The notes under the pieces: model-generated | The model's input: only the letters and a program-made list of their open reading frames with translations | What the model was told of the DNA's origin: nothing | Databases searched by the model: none | Assembly: GCA_026168455.1 (NCBI GenBank) | Contig: CM047429.1 | Span: 966,870 to 1,030,869, forward strand | Length of the DNA: 64,000 nucleotides | From: Theocolax elegans | Lineage: Eukaryota; Arthropoda; Insecta; Hymenoptera; Cerocephalidae | Direction: 5' to 3' | In this document: positions 33,028 to 42,341 of the stretch, piece after piece | Layout: each line of letters starts with the position of its first letter | How positions within the stretch are numbered: the stretch's first letter is position 1 | Made by a program: the position numbers and the translations under genes

Positions 33028-34824
33028 ACCTCATCCTATAAACCAGAGGATGAGAGTCGTTGGTGGCTTCTCGTGGAGATTGAGGGCTTTCGTATAAGAG
33101 CCTTATACGATCCCGGAGCTTCCACGACCGTGATGGGACCAAGCGGTCTGCAAATCGCCGCAGCATTGGGCAAGGAGCTCATTCTGGCGAACGCCGGACG
33201 CGTCAAGATGGCGGATGGTAGTTACCAACCGCTAAACGGTCATGTGATCTTACCTTTCACTGTCGGGAAGGAGACACGTGAAATAAGGGTAGCGATCATA
33301 CCAAATCTTGACGCCGAATGCTACGTAGGAGTAAATTTTGTACGAGCATTCAGAGCCATATTGGATCCGGATAGCGACCGCCTGTTCCTCAAGGACAGCA
33401 AGCAGCAGATCCACCTCGAAGTTGCTGGAATAGGGGGTATGGCCACCGTCTCATCCGCTGGGACAGCGGACGCAACCGAGGCAGAAAGGGAAGAGCTGCG
33501 AGCGCTAGTAAGCAAAGTGCTGTCTAATACTTCTCCCAAAATCGGGCGAACCCAACTCGTCGAGCACTCGATTGACGTGGGATCAGCTCGCTCGATAAAG
33601 CAGAAGTATTACCCGGTGTCGGAGAAGATCCAGGAGGAGATGCACCACCAGGTCCAAGATATGCTAGTTTTAGAGATTATAGAGCCCTCGGACAGCGGTT
33701 GGTCAAGCCCCGTGGTGATGGTACGCAAGGAGAACGGATCAGGTCGGTTTTGCATTGACTTTAGGAAAGTCAATGCGCTAACGAAACCAGATGCTTATCC
33801 CCTCCCGTTCATGCAGGATATCTTGCGCAAGCTGAAGAGATGTCGGTACATTAGTACTCTGGACATGAACTCAGCGTATCATCAAATACCTCTCCAGAAG
33901 GAATCGCGTCCTTACACGGCTTTCACAGTCCCGGGGATGGGACTGTATCAGTTTAAGCGGATGCCGTACGAATTGGCATACGCCGGCGCGAGCTTCCAAC
34001 GCATGATTGACCAAGTGGTTGGTCCTGATCTCGAGCCCAACGCCTTTTCTTACCTCGATGACATTATCATAGTCACCGAGACATTTGAAGGGCATAAGAA
34101 GTATCTCGAGATGGTGCTGAAAAGACTGACCGAAGCTAACTTGACAGTAAATAAGGACAAGTGTGTCTTTTGTCAAGATGAGGTGAGATATCTTGGCGTG
34201 CTGGTCAACAGGGAAGGAATTCGTCCCGACCCAGCCAAGACAGAGCCTATAAGGGTTTATCCGGCTCCCAAGAACCTCAAACAGCTTCGACGATTGCTCG
34301 GCATGGCGTCGTGGTATCGGCGTTTTATGCCGGATTACGCCACGATTGCCGAGCCGCTTACCCGTCTCACGAAGAAGAACCAAGGGTACGAGTGGTTAGA
34401 TGAACAGGAACAAGCCTTTCAGCAGCTGAAGGCCCTGATCATGACTGCTCCCGTTCTTCAACGTCCCAGTGCAGATGGACTGTTTAGCCTGCACACGGAC
34501 ACGAGCGATACCGGCATAGGAGCCGTGCTGGTCCAAGAGATAGACGGAGAGAAAAGAGTCATTGAGTTTGCCAGTCGCATTCTCACAGCACCCGAGAAGA
34601 ATTATAGCGTTACGGAGAGGGAATGCTTGGCCGTGGTCTGGGCTATTAATAAGTTCAGACCTTACATCGAAGGGTACCACTTCAAAGTGATAACCCAACA
34701 GCCGACTAGCGAGATGGGCTTTAGAGCTTCAGCTCATGACTTTGTCGTCGAGCACAGAAAAGGAACTCTGCATCACGTTCCCGATGCCTATCTCGCATGT
34801 ATGAAGACGTCGAGCCTACAGTAG
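33028..34824 (+). pseudogene. pol: Pol of Gypsy family B: protease, reverse transcriptase, RNase H (damaged at the C-terminus)
   Basis: The open frame starts near TSSYKPEDESRWW with no clear ATG, so it was probably made by frameshift from gag. The protease has ALYDPGAST, with Asp-Pro-Gly at the active triplet instead of DTG/DSG, and the IIPNLDAECYVGVNF strand. RT has FCIDFRKVNALT, motif A TLDMNSAYHQIPL, YQFKRMPYELAYAGASFQRM and motif C FSYLDDIIIV, all catalytic Asp present. RNase H begins LHTDTSDTGIGAVL and has SVTERECLAVVWAI. After GYHFKVIT about 45 bases are missing compared with the second unit at 35695, so the TNHSSL stretch is lost and the frame ends early at 34824. Confidence 0.9.
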
Positions 34825-35500
34825 CAGCAATGTCGTGGGCTCAAACTACTGAAGATCCTTGGTACCTAGACTGGATCAAGAACGTTTCCGACAGACCCCG
34901 TGATTTCCCCGACTGGAAAATAGTTGGAGGAAATCTATACATCTATCGCCCCGACAAGGAGTTAGAGGAAGTGATGGATGACGAGCAAGCATGGAAGCTG
35001 GTCGTACCCGTAGAGAATCGTCACTCTATTCTGAGAGAGTGTCACGATGACCCCTCAGCTGGCCATCTCGGAAGGGAAAAGACATTCGCCCGCGTGGCCC
35101 AAAACTATTATTGGCCACGGTTTACGCAGAAGCTGCGGATTACGTCAGGCGATGTCAAGTGTGCCAGCAATGTAAGGTCGAGCAACGTGCTCCCTCAGGG
35201 TTAATGGGTCACCGTCAATCGGACAGACCATGGCAGGTGGTATCAGGAGATATCACTGGCCCGCTTCCACGCTCTAGCCGAGGATACGAATACATCCTAG
35301 TATTCCAGGATTTATTCACGCGCTGGATTGAAGCAATCCCGATACGAAAAGCTAACGCAAAGACGATAGTCCGCGAGCTTCACGAACGAGTGATTAACCG
35401 GTTCGGCAGCCCGGAAGTATTTCATTCGGTTAACGGGACCGAGTTTAAAAATAAACTCGTATACGAGTACCTCGAATCTAAGGGAGTGTATCATTCGACG
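34825..35500 (+). pseudogene. int: Integrase N-terminal part, family B, unit 1
   Basis: The frame at about 34797-35120 covers the RNase H-integrase linker and HHCC start (VENRHSILRECHDDPSAGHLG, FARVAQNYYWPRF). A one-base loss near 35121 shifts the CxxC part (CQVCQQC) and the catalytic core to another frame. The core has the first Asp (VVSGDITGP), but the second reads HSVNGTEF, with Val where DNGTEF has Asp. The sequence is cut at 35500 by the LINE. Compared with the second unit, extra single-base losses (near 34790 and 35121) are found here. Confidence 0.85.
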
Positions 35501-35694
35501 TTATTAGGTTGTTGCAAAGAAGGAGGATCTTTGTAGATTACCAATCGTGTAAGGTACAGGACTTTGTACTAGTCTCCAGGTGCTTTAAGTGCCAGGGATT
35601 CGGTCACATCAGCAAAGTCTGCAACAACGACGTACATTGCTCGCATTGCGCCGAAAAAGGTCACTCTTTTGACAAATGTCCGAAAAAACAGGAA

Positions 35695-36567
35695 GGGTAC
35701 CACTTCAAAGTGATAACGAATCACAGTAGTCTTCGCTGGTTGTGTAATATGAGAAATCCAATCAGCCGACTAGCGAGATGGGCTTTAGAGCTTCCAGCTC
35801 ATGACTTTGTCGTCGAGCACAGAAAAGGAACTCTGCATCACGTTCCCGATGCGCTATCTCGCATGTATGAAGACGTCGAGCCTACAGTAGCAGCAATGTC
35901 GTGGGCTCAAACTACTGAAGATCCTTGGTACCTAGACTGGATCAAGAACGTTTCCGACAGACCCCGTGATTTCCCCGACTGGAAAATAGTTGGAGGAAAT
36001 CTATACATCTATCGCCCCGACAAGGAGTTAGAGGAAGTGATGGATGACGAGCAAGCATGGAAGCTGGTCGTACCCGTAGAGAATCGTCACTCTATTCTGA
36101 GAGAGTGTCACGATGACCCCTCAGCTGGCCATCTCGGAAGGGAAAAGACATTCGCCCGCGTGGCCCAAAACTATTATTGGCCACGGTTCTACGCAGAAGC
36201 TGCGGATTACGTCAGGCGATGTCAAGTGTGCCAGCAATGTAAGGTCGAGCAACGTGCTCCCTCAGGGTTAATGGGTCACCGTCAATCGGACAGACCATGG
36301 CAGGTGGTATCAGGAGATATCACTGGCCCGCTTCCACGCTCTAGCCGAGGATACGAATACATCCTAGTATTCCAGGATTTATTCACGCGCTGGATTGAAG
36401 CAATCCCGATACGAAAAGCTAACGCAAAGACGATAGTCCGCGAGCTTCACGAACGAGTGATTAACCGGTTCGGCAGCCCGGAAGTATTTCATTCGGTTAA
36501 CGGGACCGAGTTTAAAAATAAACTCGTATACGAGTACCTCGAATCTAAGGGAGTGTATCATTCGACG
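35695..36567 (+). pseudogene. int: RNase H C-terminus and integrase N-terminal part, family B, unit 2
   Basis: An open run from GYHFKVITNHSSLRWLCNMR (RNase H, with its DHHSL-equivalent) through the HHCC zinc domain (RHSILRECHDDPSAGHLG, CQVCQQC) into the DDE core (VVSGDITGP, DLFTRWIEAIPIRKA). The second catalytic Asp is Val here too (HSVNGTEF), so this loss predates the duplication. It is better preserved than unit 1 and is cut by the LINE at 36567. It lies in one frame with LINE ORF1 sequence upstream, by chance of the duplication. Confidence 0.85.
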
Positions 36568-36890
36568 TTATTAGGTTGTTGCAAAGAAGGAGGATCTTTG
36601 TAGATTACCAATCGTGTAAGGTACAGGACTTTGTACTAGTCTCCAGGTGCTTTAAGTGCCAGGGATTCGGTCACATCAGCAAAGTCTGCAACAACGACGT
36701 ACATTGCTCGCATTGCGCCGAAAAAGGTCACTCTTTTGACAAATGTCCGAAAAAACAGGAAAATAAAAAGTGCATAAACTGCGTCAAGGCCAAAAAGAAG
36801 TCGGACCATAATGTTCTCGACACTAAATGTCCGTGCTATACAAAAGCACTAGAACGCCTAGTAAATAACACAGATTACGGGGAGCAATAA
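36568..36890 (+). pseudogene. LINE ORF1 C-terminal end with three Cys/His knuckles (5'-truncated)
   Basis: The truncated ORF1 begins at the insertion joint and encodes RIFVDYQSCKVQDFVLVSRC, then CFKCQGFGHISKVC, CSHCAEKGHSFDKC and a third, atypical motif CINCVKAKKKSDHNVLDTKC, ending at TAA (36888-36890). Three consecutive knuckles are usual for R1-clade ORF1. A partial second copy of the first two knuckles is at 35501-35694 because of the tandem duplication. There is no start codon, so no protein is expected from this copy. Confidence 0.85.
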
Positions 36891-39800
36891 ACCCTGTATT
36901 CTGATAACACAACTTAATGCCAGACGAGCACAGCGGGTGGTACCCGAAATAAAGCAAAAAGCGTATGAAAAGGGAGTTCACGTAATTATGCTACAAGAAC
37001 CATACACAAGAAATAATAAAGTGACGGGATACGGTATGGGTGTAAGAATAGTCTCTTCTAAAGAAAATCCGTGGGCAGCCATAGCAATAACAGACCCGAA
37101 TGTGATAGCGATGCAAATAACTAACTTATGTACACCGCACTTCGCAATAGCAGAACTATCAGTACCATGTAAAGTCTACCTAATTAGTGGATATTTCCAA
37201 CTAAAAGATGATATTGAGATACATCTAAGATCGCTGCAGGAGATAGTAACGGCTCTACGAGGAAAGAGCTTTATAATTGGTATTGATTCGAATGCAAGAT
37301 CGCCACTATGGGGCCCTTTGGAAACGGATGCAAAAGGAGAGAAACTAGAAGAATTTATACTCCAGAATAACCTCAGAGTAATAAACGATCCCAATAGCAT
37401 TGCAACAGTCGCAAACGAAGTGGGAGAAGGCTATGTCGATGTAACTCTAACCTCACCAGATATGGCACAAAGAATACGAAACTGGAAAATCCAAGAAAAC
37501 TGGACATCAAGTGACCATAGAGCAATAACATTTGAATTAGTGGAACAAGCTCAGGGAGGTAGATATAGGAAGCAAGAGTACATCAAAAGCTATATAACAA
37601 GCAAAGCGGACTGGGGATTGTTTATTAACACACTGAGAGAAAATTGGAAAGCCCAACCGTACCGACAGGATATTGGTTCAACAATCGCTGGCATTAAAGA
37701 CATAATAAACGGGATAAAAATAGCATGTGACAAAGCTATACCCACTAAGGACAAGACTAGTAGGAAAGTTCCATGGTGGAACGAGGACTTGACAAAGGCC
37801 AAAAAACACACAAACAGGTTACGCAGACAATTCCAAAGGGAAAGAGATCCGGACACAAGAGAACGTGCAAAAATGACCTATAGACTGGCCAAGCGACAAT
37901 ATACAAGACTAATAGACACAACCAAAACCCAAAAATGGGAAGAATTTGTGACCAAACAAGGTAACGACAATCCATGGAGCTTACCATACAAACTGGCTGC
38001 CAAAAAAGCTAGAGTTAAAGAAATCGCAAGTAACGTGAAGACAGACGATGGTTACACTATGACCTGGAATGACACAGCAGAGCAAATTCTTCATCAGCTC
38101 TTTCCAGACGATAACCTGGAAACAGAAACGAGAGAACAGACAAAAGTAAGGCAACAAAATCAAAGATATACAGACGAATACAGCGAAACCGAAAATTTTA
38201 CAAGGCAGGAGATGGTGCAAGTCGTAAAGAAAATGAAATTAGGAAAAGCGCCAGGAATCGACTGTTTCGATCTGAAGATAATAAGAGTTGCTCTTACAGT
38301 AGTGGGTGAAGAACTGCTAAAGTTATATAATAACTGTCTAAAACTCGGTATATTTCCGAATACTTGGAAAACAGGCAAAGTAATTACAATCAAAAAGGGA
38401 AGAGACAAAGATCCTGGTCTAATTAGCTCATATAGACCAATATGCCTGCTACCAGTTTTAGGAAAAATTCTGGAAGGTCTGATAATCAAAAAATTAGATC
38501 AAATCGTGGAACCACGTCTGTCTGACAAACAATACGGTTTTAGAAAAGGCAGATCAACCGAAGATGCGATAGTGTACTTAAAGACCAAGGTGCACAACTC
38601 AAGCTGTAGACATGTACTCATAATGTTTTTGGACATTAAGGGTGCATTCGACAATGTATGGTGGCCGGGAGTACTAAAGAACCTGAGAGGCATGAACTGC
38701 CCCTGGAGACTGTACAATATCGTTAGGGATTACCTCTGTAATAGGAAAGTAATAATAACCGAAGGTGGCAATTTTGCAAGCAAAAATGTGACAAAGGGAT
38801 GCCCACAGGGATCCCTACTAGGTCCAATCCTATGGAATGTCGTATTTGATGAAGTGCTTCACAAGTTAGACAGAGAAGGACATGAGACGATAGCCTATGC
38901 AGACGATCAAGCAATTATAATCGAAGGAGACTCCCGTAAAGAACTGGAACGGAAAGGACAAATGGCCATAAATATAATAGAAGAATGGAGTAAAAGTGTC
39001 AAAATGAAACATGCCCCAGATAAATGTGCAATGTTACTAGCAAAGGGAACATTTCATCCTAAATGTTACCCACTAATCAGAATAAACGGGCAAAGAATTA
39101 AAAGGCAAGAACCGTTTAAATATCTGGGCGTCTCTTTTGGCAAAGGCCTTAGCGTACAAACGCATGTTACGGAGATCTCAAAGAAAACCAGAGGAATTTT
39201 CGAAAGGCTGGCCTTCCTGGCAAGAGAGGAATGGGGCCTAGGCTATCGATCTCTAGATATAATATATAAGGGAGTGTTCATACCCATAATAACATATGCA
39301 GCAGCAGGATGGTACGGGCTCACAAATAATGTCCAGAAAAAGAAACTCATAATGTCGCAAAGATATGCCCTGATGAAAACCACAGGAGCGTACAGAACCA
39401 TCTCGGCCGAATCTATTACAATGATTACAGGTCACCTACCGATTGACTTAGAGTGCGAAAGAAGAATCGGACTATATTGGATGAGAAAAGGAAAAGAATA
39501 CCGATATAAAAACTTTACAGTACAATCGGAGGAAGGACTAGGCACGCGAAGAGAAAGAAAATTGATAATAGAAAGGCTAGACCAGGAGATAAGAAAAGAA
39601 TGGCAGTTGAGATGGGATAACACGATAAAAGGAAGACGCACATATGAGGTTTTACCTAGCATAGAAGAAAGGCTAGCGAAGTTTTGGTTTAGACCGAGTA
39701 AATGGCTGATCCAAATACTCAGTGGACATGGAAACTTCCAATCTTTCAGGAAAAGATTTAACTTTGTAGAGTCCGACCTATGCAGCTGTGGAGAGGCAGA

Positions 39801-40047
39801 CACCCCCGAACACGCTCTATGGACATGTGTGAAGTACGAAACAATACGGCATAAACACGTACAGGATATGGAAGAAGCAGCTAGAAATACGAAAAGGATG
39901 ATGACGACCAAAGAAGGCGTAGACAAATTAACCATGATGGTGAAAGACATTATGCTTGTAAAGATTGCTACCGAAGACCTAGAAAAAGACTTGGCTTTAA
40001 CCGCGACAATAGCAGAAGTAGTAGGAACAGAGGAAGACGAAGTGTGA
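36865..40047 (+). CDS. LINE ORF2: endonuclease, reverse transcriptase, C-terminal Cys/His domain (open)
   Basis: The frame is open for about 1060 codons from 36865 to a TGA at 40045. No ATG precedes the endonuclease; ILITQLNARRAQRVVPEIKQ is its start, so ORF2 was probably reached from ORF1 by reinitiation or frameshifting. Endonuclease residues are in MLQEPYTRN, GIDSNARSPLWG and SSDHRAITF. RT has LGKAPGIDCFDL, SSYRPICLLPVLGKILEGLI, YGFRKGRSTEDA, MFLDIKGAFDNVWW (motif A), GCPQGSLLGPILW (motif B) and AYADDQAIII (motif C, about 38894-38915). The tail holds GHGNFQSFRKRF and a CX1C...H...C cluster. All catalytic residues are present, so it could be a young copy, although its 5' end is truncated. 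Confidence 0.92.
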   Translation: MTQITGSNKPCILITQLNARRAQRVVPEIKQKAYEKGVHVIMLQEPYTRNNKVTGYGMGVRIVSSKENPWAAIAITDPNVIAMQITNLCTPHFAIAELSVPCKVYLISGYFQLKDDIEIHLRSLQEIVTALRGKSFIIGIDSNARSPLWGPLETDAKGEKLEEFILQNNLRVINDPNSIATVANEVGEGYVDVTLTSPDMAQRIRNWKIQENWTSSDHRAITFELVEQAQGGRYRKQEYIKSYITSKADWGLFINTLRENWKAQPYRQDIGSTIAGIKDIINGIKIACDKAIPTKDKTSRKVPWWNEDLTKAKKHTNRLRRQFQRERDPDTRERAKMTYRLAKRQYTRLIDTTKTQKWEEFVTKQGNDNPWSLPYKLAAKKARVKEIASNVKTDDGYTMTWNDTAEQILHQLFPDDNLETETREQTKVRQQNQRYTDEYSETENFTRQEMVQVVKKMKLGKAPGIDCFDLKIIRVALTVVGEELLKLYNNCLKLGIFPNTWKTGKVITIKKGRDKDPGLISSYRPICLLPVLGKILEGLIIKKLDQIVEPRLSDKQYGFRKGRSTEDAIVYLKTKVHNSSCRHVLIMFLDIKGAFDNVWWPGVLKNLRGMNCPWRLYNIVRDYLCNRKVIITEGGNFASKNVTKGCPQGSLLGPILWNVVFDEVLHKLDREGHETIAYADDQAIIIEGDSRKELERKGQMAINIIEEWSKSVKMKHAPDKCAMLLAKGTFHPKCYPLIRINGQRIKRQEPFKYLGVSFGKGLSVQTHVTEISKKTRGIFERLAFLAREEWGLGYRSLDIIYKGVFIPIITYAAAGWYGLTNNVQKKKLIMSQRYALMKTTGAYRTISAESITMITGHLPIDLECERRIGLYWMRKGKEYRYKNFTVQSEEGLGTRRERKLIIERLDQEIRKEWQLRWDNTIKGRRTYEVLPSIEERLAKFWFRPSKWLIQILSGHGNFQSFRKRFNFVESDLCSCGEADTPEHALWTCVKYETIRHKHVQDMEEAARNTKRMMTTKEGVDKLTMMVKDIMLVKIATEDLEKDLALTATIAEVVGTEEDEV

Positions 40048-40879
40048 GAGATAGAAGTAGGTACAGTTAATCTTCCTGAAATAGAAATAGGGTAGAGAGA
40101 AAGGAAAAGCATAAGTGAGCAGAGGGAGAAAGTGAAATGAGTGAAAGACGGAAGATAGTAGATAGGCAAAAATCGAAAGTCGCACTAATACATGTCGCAC
40201 TAACAAAGGTAGTAGAACAGAGGTAATCAAGGTAGATAGAGATTTTGTACTAATTAACATAATGACTAACATTCCGTATAGGGAAAAAGGGTTTTCGTAG
40301 AATGAAAGTTGAGCGAAAGGAAAGGATGAATGTAAAAGCTCAGAATGAAAGGTATGAAGTACGAAACAATACGGCATAAACACGACAGGATATGGAAGAA
40401 GCAGCTAGAAATACGAAAAGGATGATGACGACCAAAGAAGGCCGTAGACAAATTAACCATGATGGTGAAAGACATTATGCTTGTAAAGATTGCTTACCGA
40501 AGACCTAGAAAAAAGACTTGGCTTTAACCGCGACAATAGCAGAAGTAGTAGGAACAGAGGAAGACGAAGTGTGAGAGATAGAAGTAGGTACAGTTAATCT
40601 TCCGAAATAGAAATAGGGTAGAGAGAAAGGAAAAGCATAAGTGAGCAGAGGGAGAAAGTGAAATGAGTGAAAGACGGAAGATAGTAGATAGGCAAAAATC
40701 GAAAGTCGCACTAATACATGTCGCACTAACAAAGGTAGTAGAACAGAGGTAATCAAGGTAGATAGAGATTTTGTACTAATTAACATAATGACTAACATTC
40801 CGTATAGGGAAAAAGGGTTTTCGTAGAATGAAAGTTGAGCGAAAGGAAAGGATGAATGTAAAAGCTCAGAATGAAAGAA
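39831..40879 (+). repeat. Tandem duplication of the LINE 3' end (about 520 bp)
   Basis: 39831-40350 (end of ORF2 and start of the 3' region) repeats at 40354-40879. Unit 2 differs mainly by 1-2 base indels, for example CACGACAGG for CACGTACAGG, GGCCG for GGCG and one extra A in an A run. This pattern is as expected from imperfectly corrected reads. The rest of the 3' region (40880-41331) is purine-rich (GAAAGAAGAGAGAAG-like repeats) and non-coding. Confidence 0.85.
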
Positions 40880-41329
40880 AGGGTGAGTGAGAGAATAGAT
40901 AGGTGAATAGGAACTCCTTCTTGTAGGTTAGGCAAAAGCCAAAAAAGAGAGAAGAAAGAAGAGAGAAGAGAAGAAAGAAGAGAGAAGGGAAGAAAGAAGA
41001 GAAAGGAAAGGCAAGAGGTAAACCTCATAAACAGTTGGTCTTGCTCCCCTGAAAAAGCGCAAAAGTAAGAAACAAAGAAACAAAGAAACAAAAATAAAAA
41101 TAAAAAATAAAACCGAAGCAATAAATAAGAACAAACGAGTAAAGCATAATCGCAAGAGCAGAGAAAGGCTAAAGCGAACTCTTTATGTTCTGTAGTCCAA
41201 ATAACCGTCACAGTCGAGGATAAGAAATACAAGAAAGATAGGAATAAACGATGTGACATGGACGACCGCCGGTATGCCAGAGGCGAGGTACGGCGGCAAT
41301 GATCGATGCGTTAGGCATCGATCTAGCTC

Positions 41330-41331
<2 letters not shown>

Positions 41332-41373
<42 letters not shown>
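41332..41373 (+). repeat. Poly(T) tail of the LINE
   Basis: Forty-two consecutive T between GCTCGG and the 3' target duplication GTATCATTCGACG. A poly(A)-tailed LINE read in this orientation should end in A. Confidence 0.9.
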
Positions 41374-41374
<1 letters not shown>

Positions 41375-42126
41375 TATCATTCGACGACACCCCCTTATCA
41401 CGCACAGGCCAATCCTGTCGAGAGGGCCAATCGGACCCTTAAGACAATGGTGGCGTCGTATATCCAGGATAAGCACAGCGACTGGGACGACAAGCTGCCA
41501 GAGTTAGTCTTTGCACTAAACACAGCGGTGCAAAGTTCTACTGGATGGAGACCGGCTATGCTGAACTATGGTCGCCAACCCGAGGCGCCTAGTACAGCTC
41601 GTCGAGAGCAAGACCGGCTGCCCAGCAACAGTTTGAGTTCCGTAGACTGCAGGATTGGAACGACAAAATCAAACAGTTGCCAAGACTGCACGAGTATGCA
41701 AATCGTCAGTCGGCTGCCAGTAAGGCCCGGCAAGCCGAAATCTTCAACTCACGACGAAGGCCAGCGGAATTCGAGGTAGGAAATCTGGCGTGGAAACGCA
41801 ACCGGATCCTCTCGAGCAGCGCACAAGGTATCTCGGCTAAGCTTGCTCCGAAATACACAGGGCCATATCTCATCATCAGTAGGAAAGGTATGAGTATGAA
41901 GGGGACCAAGAGGTATCTCATATAGAGCATCTGAAGAAATATGTCCCCGAAGATGATGCTGAACCAAACGATGAAGAGCAACCTACGAGATCTCAACCGT
42001 CGAGGGATCAACAAATGAAGTGCGACCCACCTGTAGCGAGCGAAGCCTCCCCTGCGAGGGAGTATAATGCGAGCGAGTCACCTAGCGAAGGTGTAAACCG
42101 CGTAAGCCGTCGCGTACGTCCTTAGA
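41374..42126 (+). pseudogene. int: Integrase C-terminal part, family B, continued after the LINE
   Basis: Coding resumes with the target duplication and THYHAQ-like PPYHAQANPVERANRTLKTM, carrying the catalytic Glu (NPVER), then DDKLPELVFALNTAVQSSTG. A frameshift near 41605 moves the sequence to ANRQSAASKARQAE and the C-terminal GNLAWKRNRIL / KLAPKYTGPYLII (SH3-like barrel). Another shift near 41890 leads to HIEHLKKYVPEDDAEPNDEE and a polar tail ending RVSRRVRP with TAG at about 42122. No chromodomain is seen. Confidence 0.85.
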
Positions 42127-42328
42127 TAGGGCCCCCGCTACTAAACGACCACGTGGTCGTCCCCGAAAAGCGAATGCGACCGTGCGACGCCGATCCCCAG
42201 TAACACGGCATATAGATGCGCAGCCAGAAACTGTTCCCCTTAGACGAGGACGAGGGCGTCCTCGTGGATCGAAATCCAAATAAAGAACAGTATCGTTTGA
42301 AACGATGGGCCATAACCTGAAATCGTGA

Positions 42329-42341
42329 TTTTTGTTGCAGA
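42329..42341 (+). promoter_or_regulatory. Candidate 3' splice site for the accessory ORF
   Basis: GATTTTTGTTGCAG|ATG places a T-rich tract and CAG directly before the accessory ORF start. In insect errantivirus-like elements env is made by splicing a leader donor to such a site. The matching donor would be GAG|GTAAGA at 30772-30780. Confidence 0.5.

Larger units (their letters stand above)
34673..36763 (+). repeat. Tandem duplication spanning the integrase-LINE junction
   Basis: 34673-35694 and 35696-36763 are the same sequence (RNase H C-terminus, integrase N-terminus and core, junction, first 190 bases of the LINE). Differences are a roughly 45-base deletion and a few single-base indels in unit 1. 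The duplication postdates the LINE insertion because both units contain the junction. The joint creates a 364-residue chimeric frame (35509-36603) running from LINE knuckles into RNase H and integrase. Confidence 0.9.
35501..41373 (+). mobile_element. R1-type LINE inserted in family B integrase, 5'-truncated, poly(T) end
   Basis: GTATCATTCGACG stands before the LINE (35488-35500, and again at 36555-36567 in the duplicated unit) and after it (41374-41386), a 13-bp target duplication. The LINE starts inside ORF1, contains a complete ORF2, a 3' tail region and ends in a run of 42 T (41332-41373) on the same strand as its genes. ORF1 knuckles, the R1-type endonuclease (MLQEPY, GIDSNARSPLWG, SDHRAI) and the GHGNF...CSCG...H...C end put it in the R1 clade, a different family from the LINE at 17739. 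The tandem duplication at 34673 sits within its 5' part. Confidence 0.9.

Noticed and set aside
32305..33166. Antisense frames of 187 and 276 codons over family B gag
   Set aside because: Mirror frames of the gag coding region with no domain; sense gag explains the sequence.
39432..41259. Ser/Leu/Phe-rich antisense frames at the LINE 3' end, looking like membrane proteins
   Set aside because: They are translations of purine-rich sense strand repeats and of the tandem duplication.
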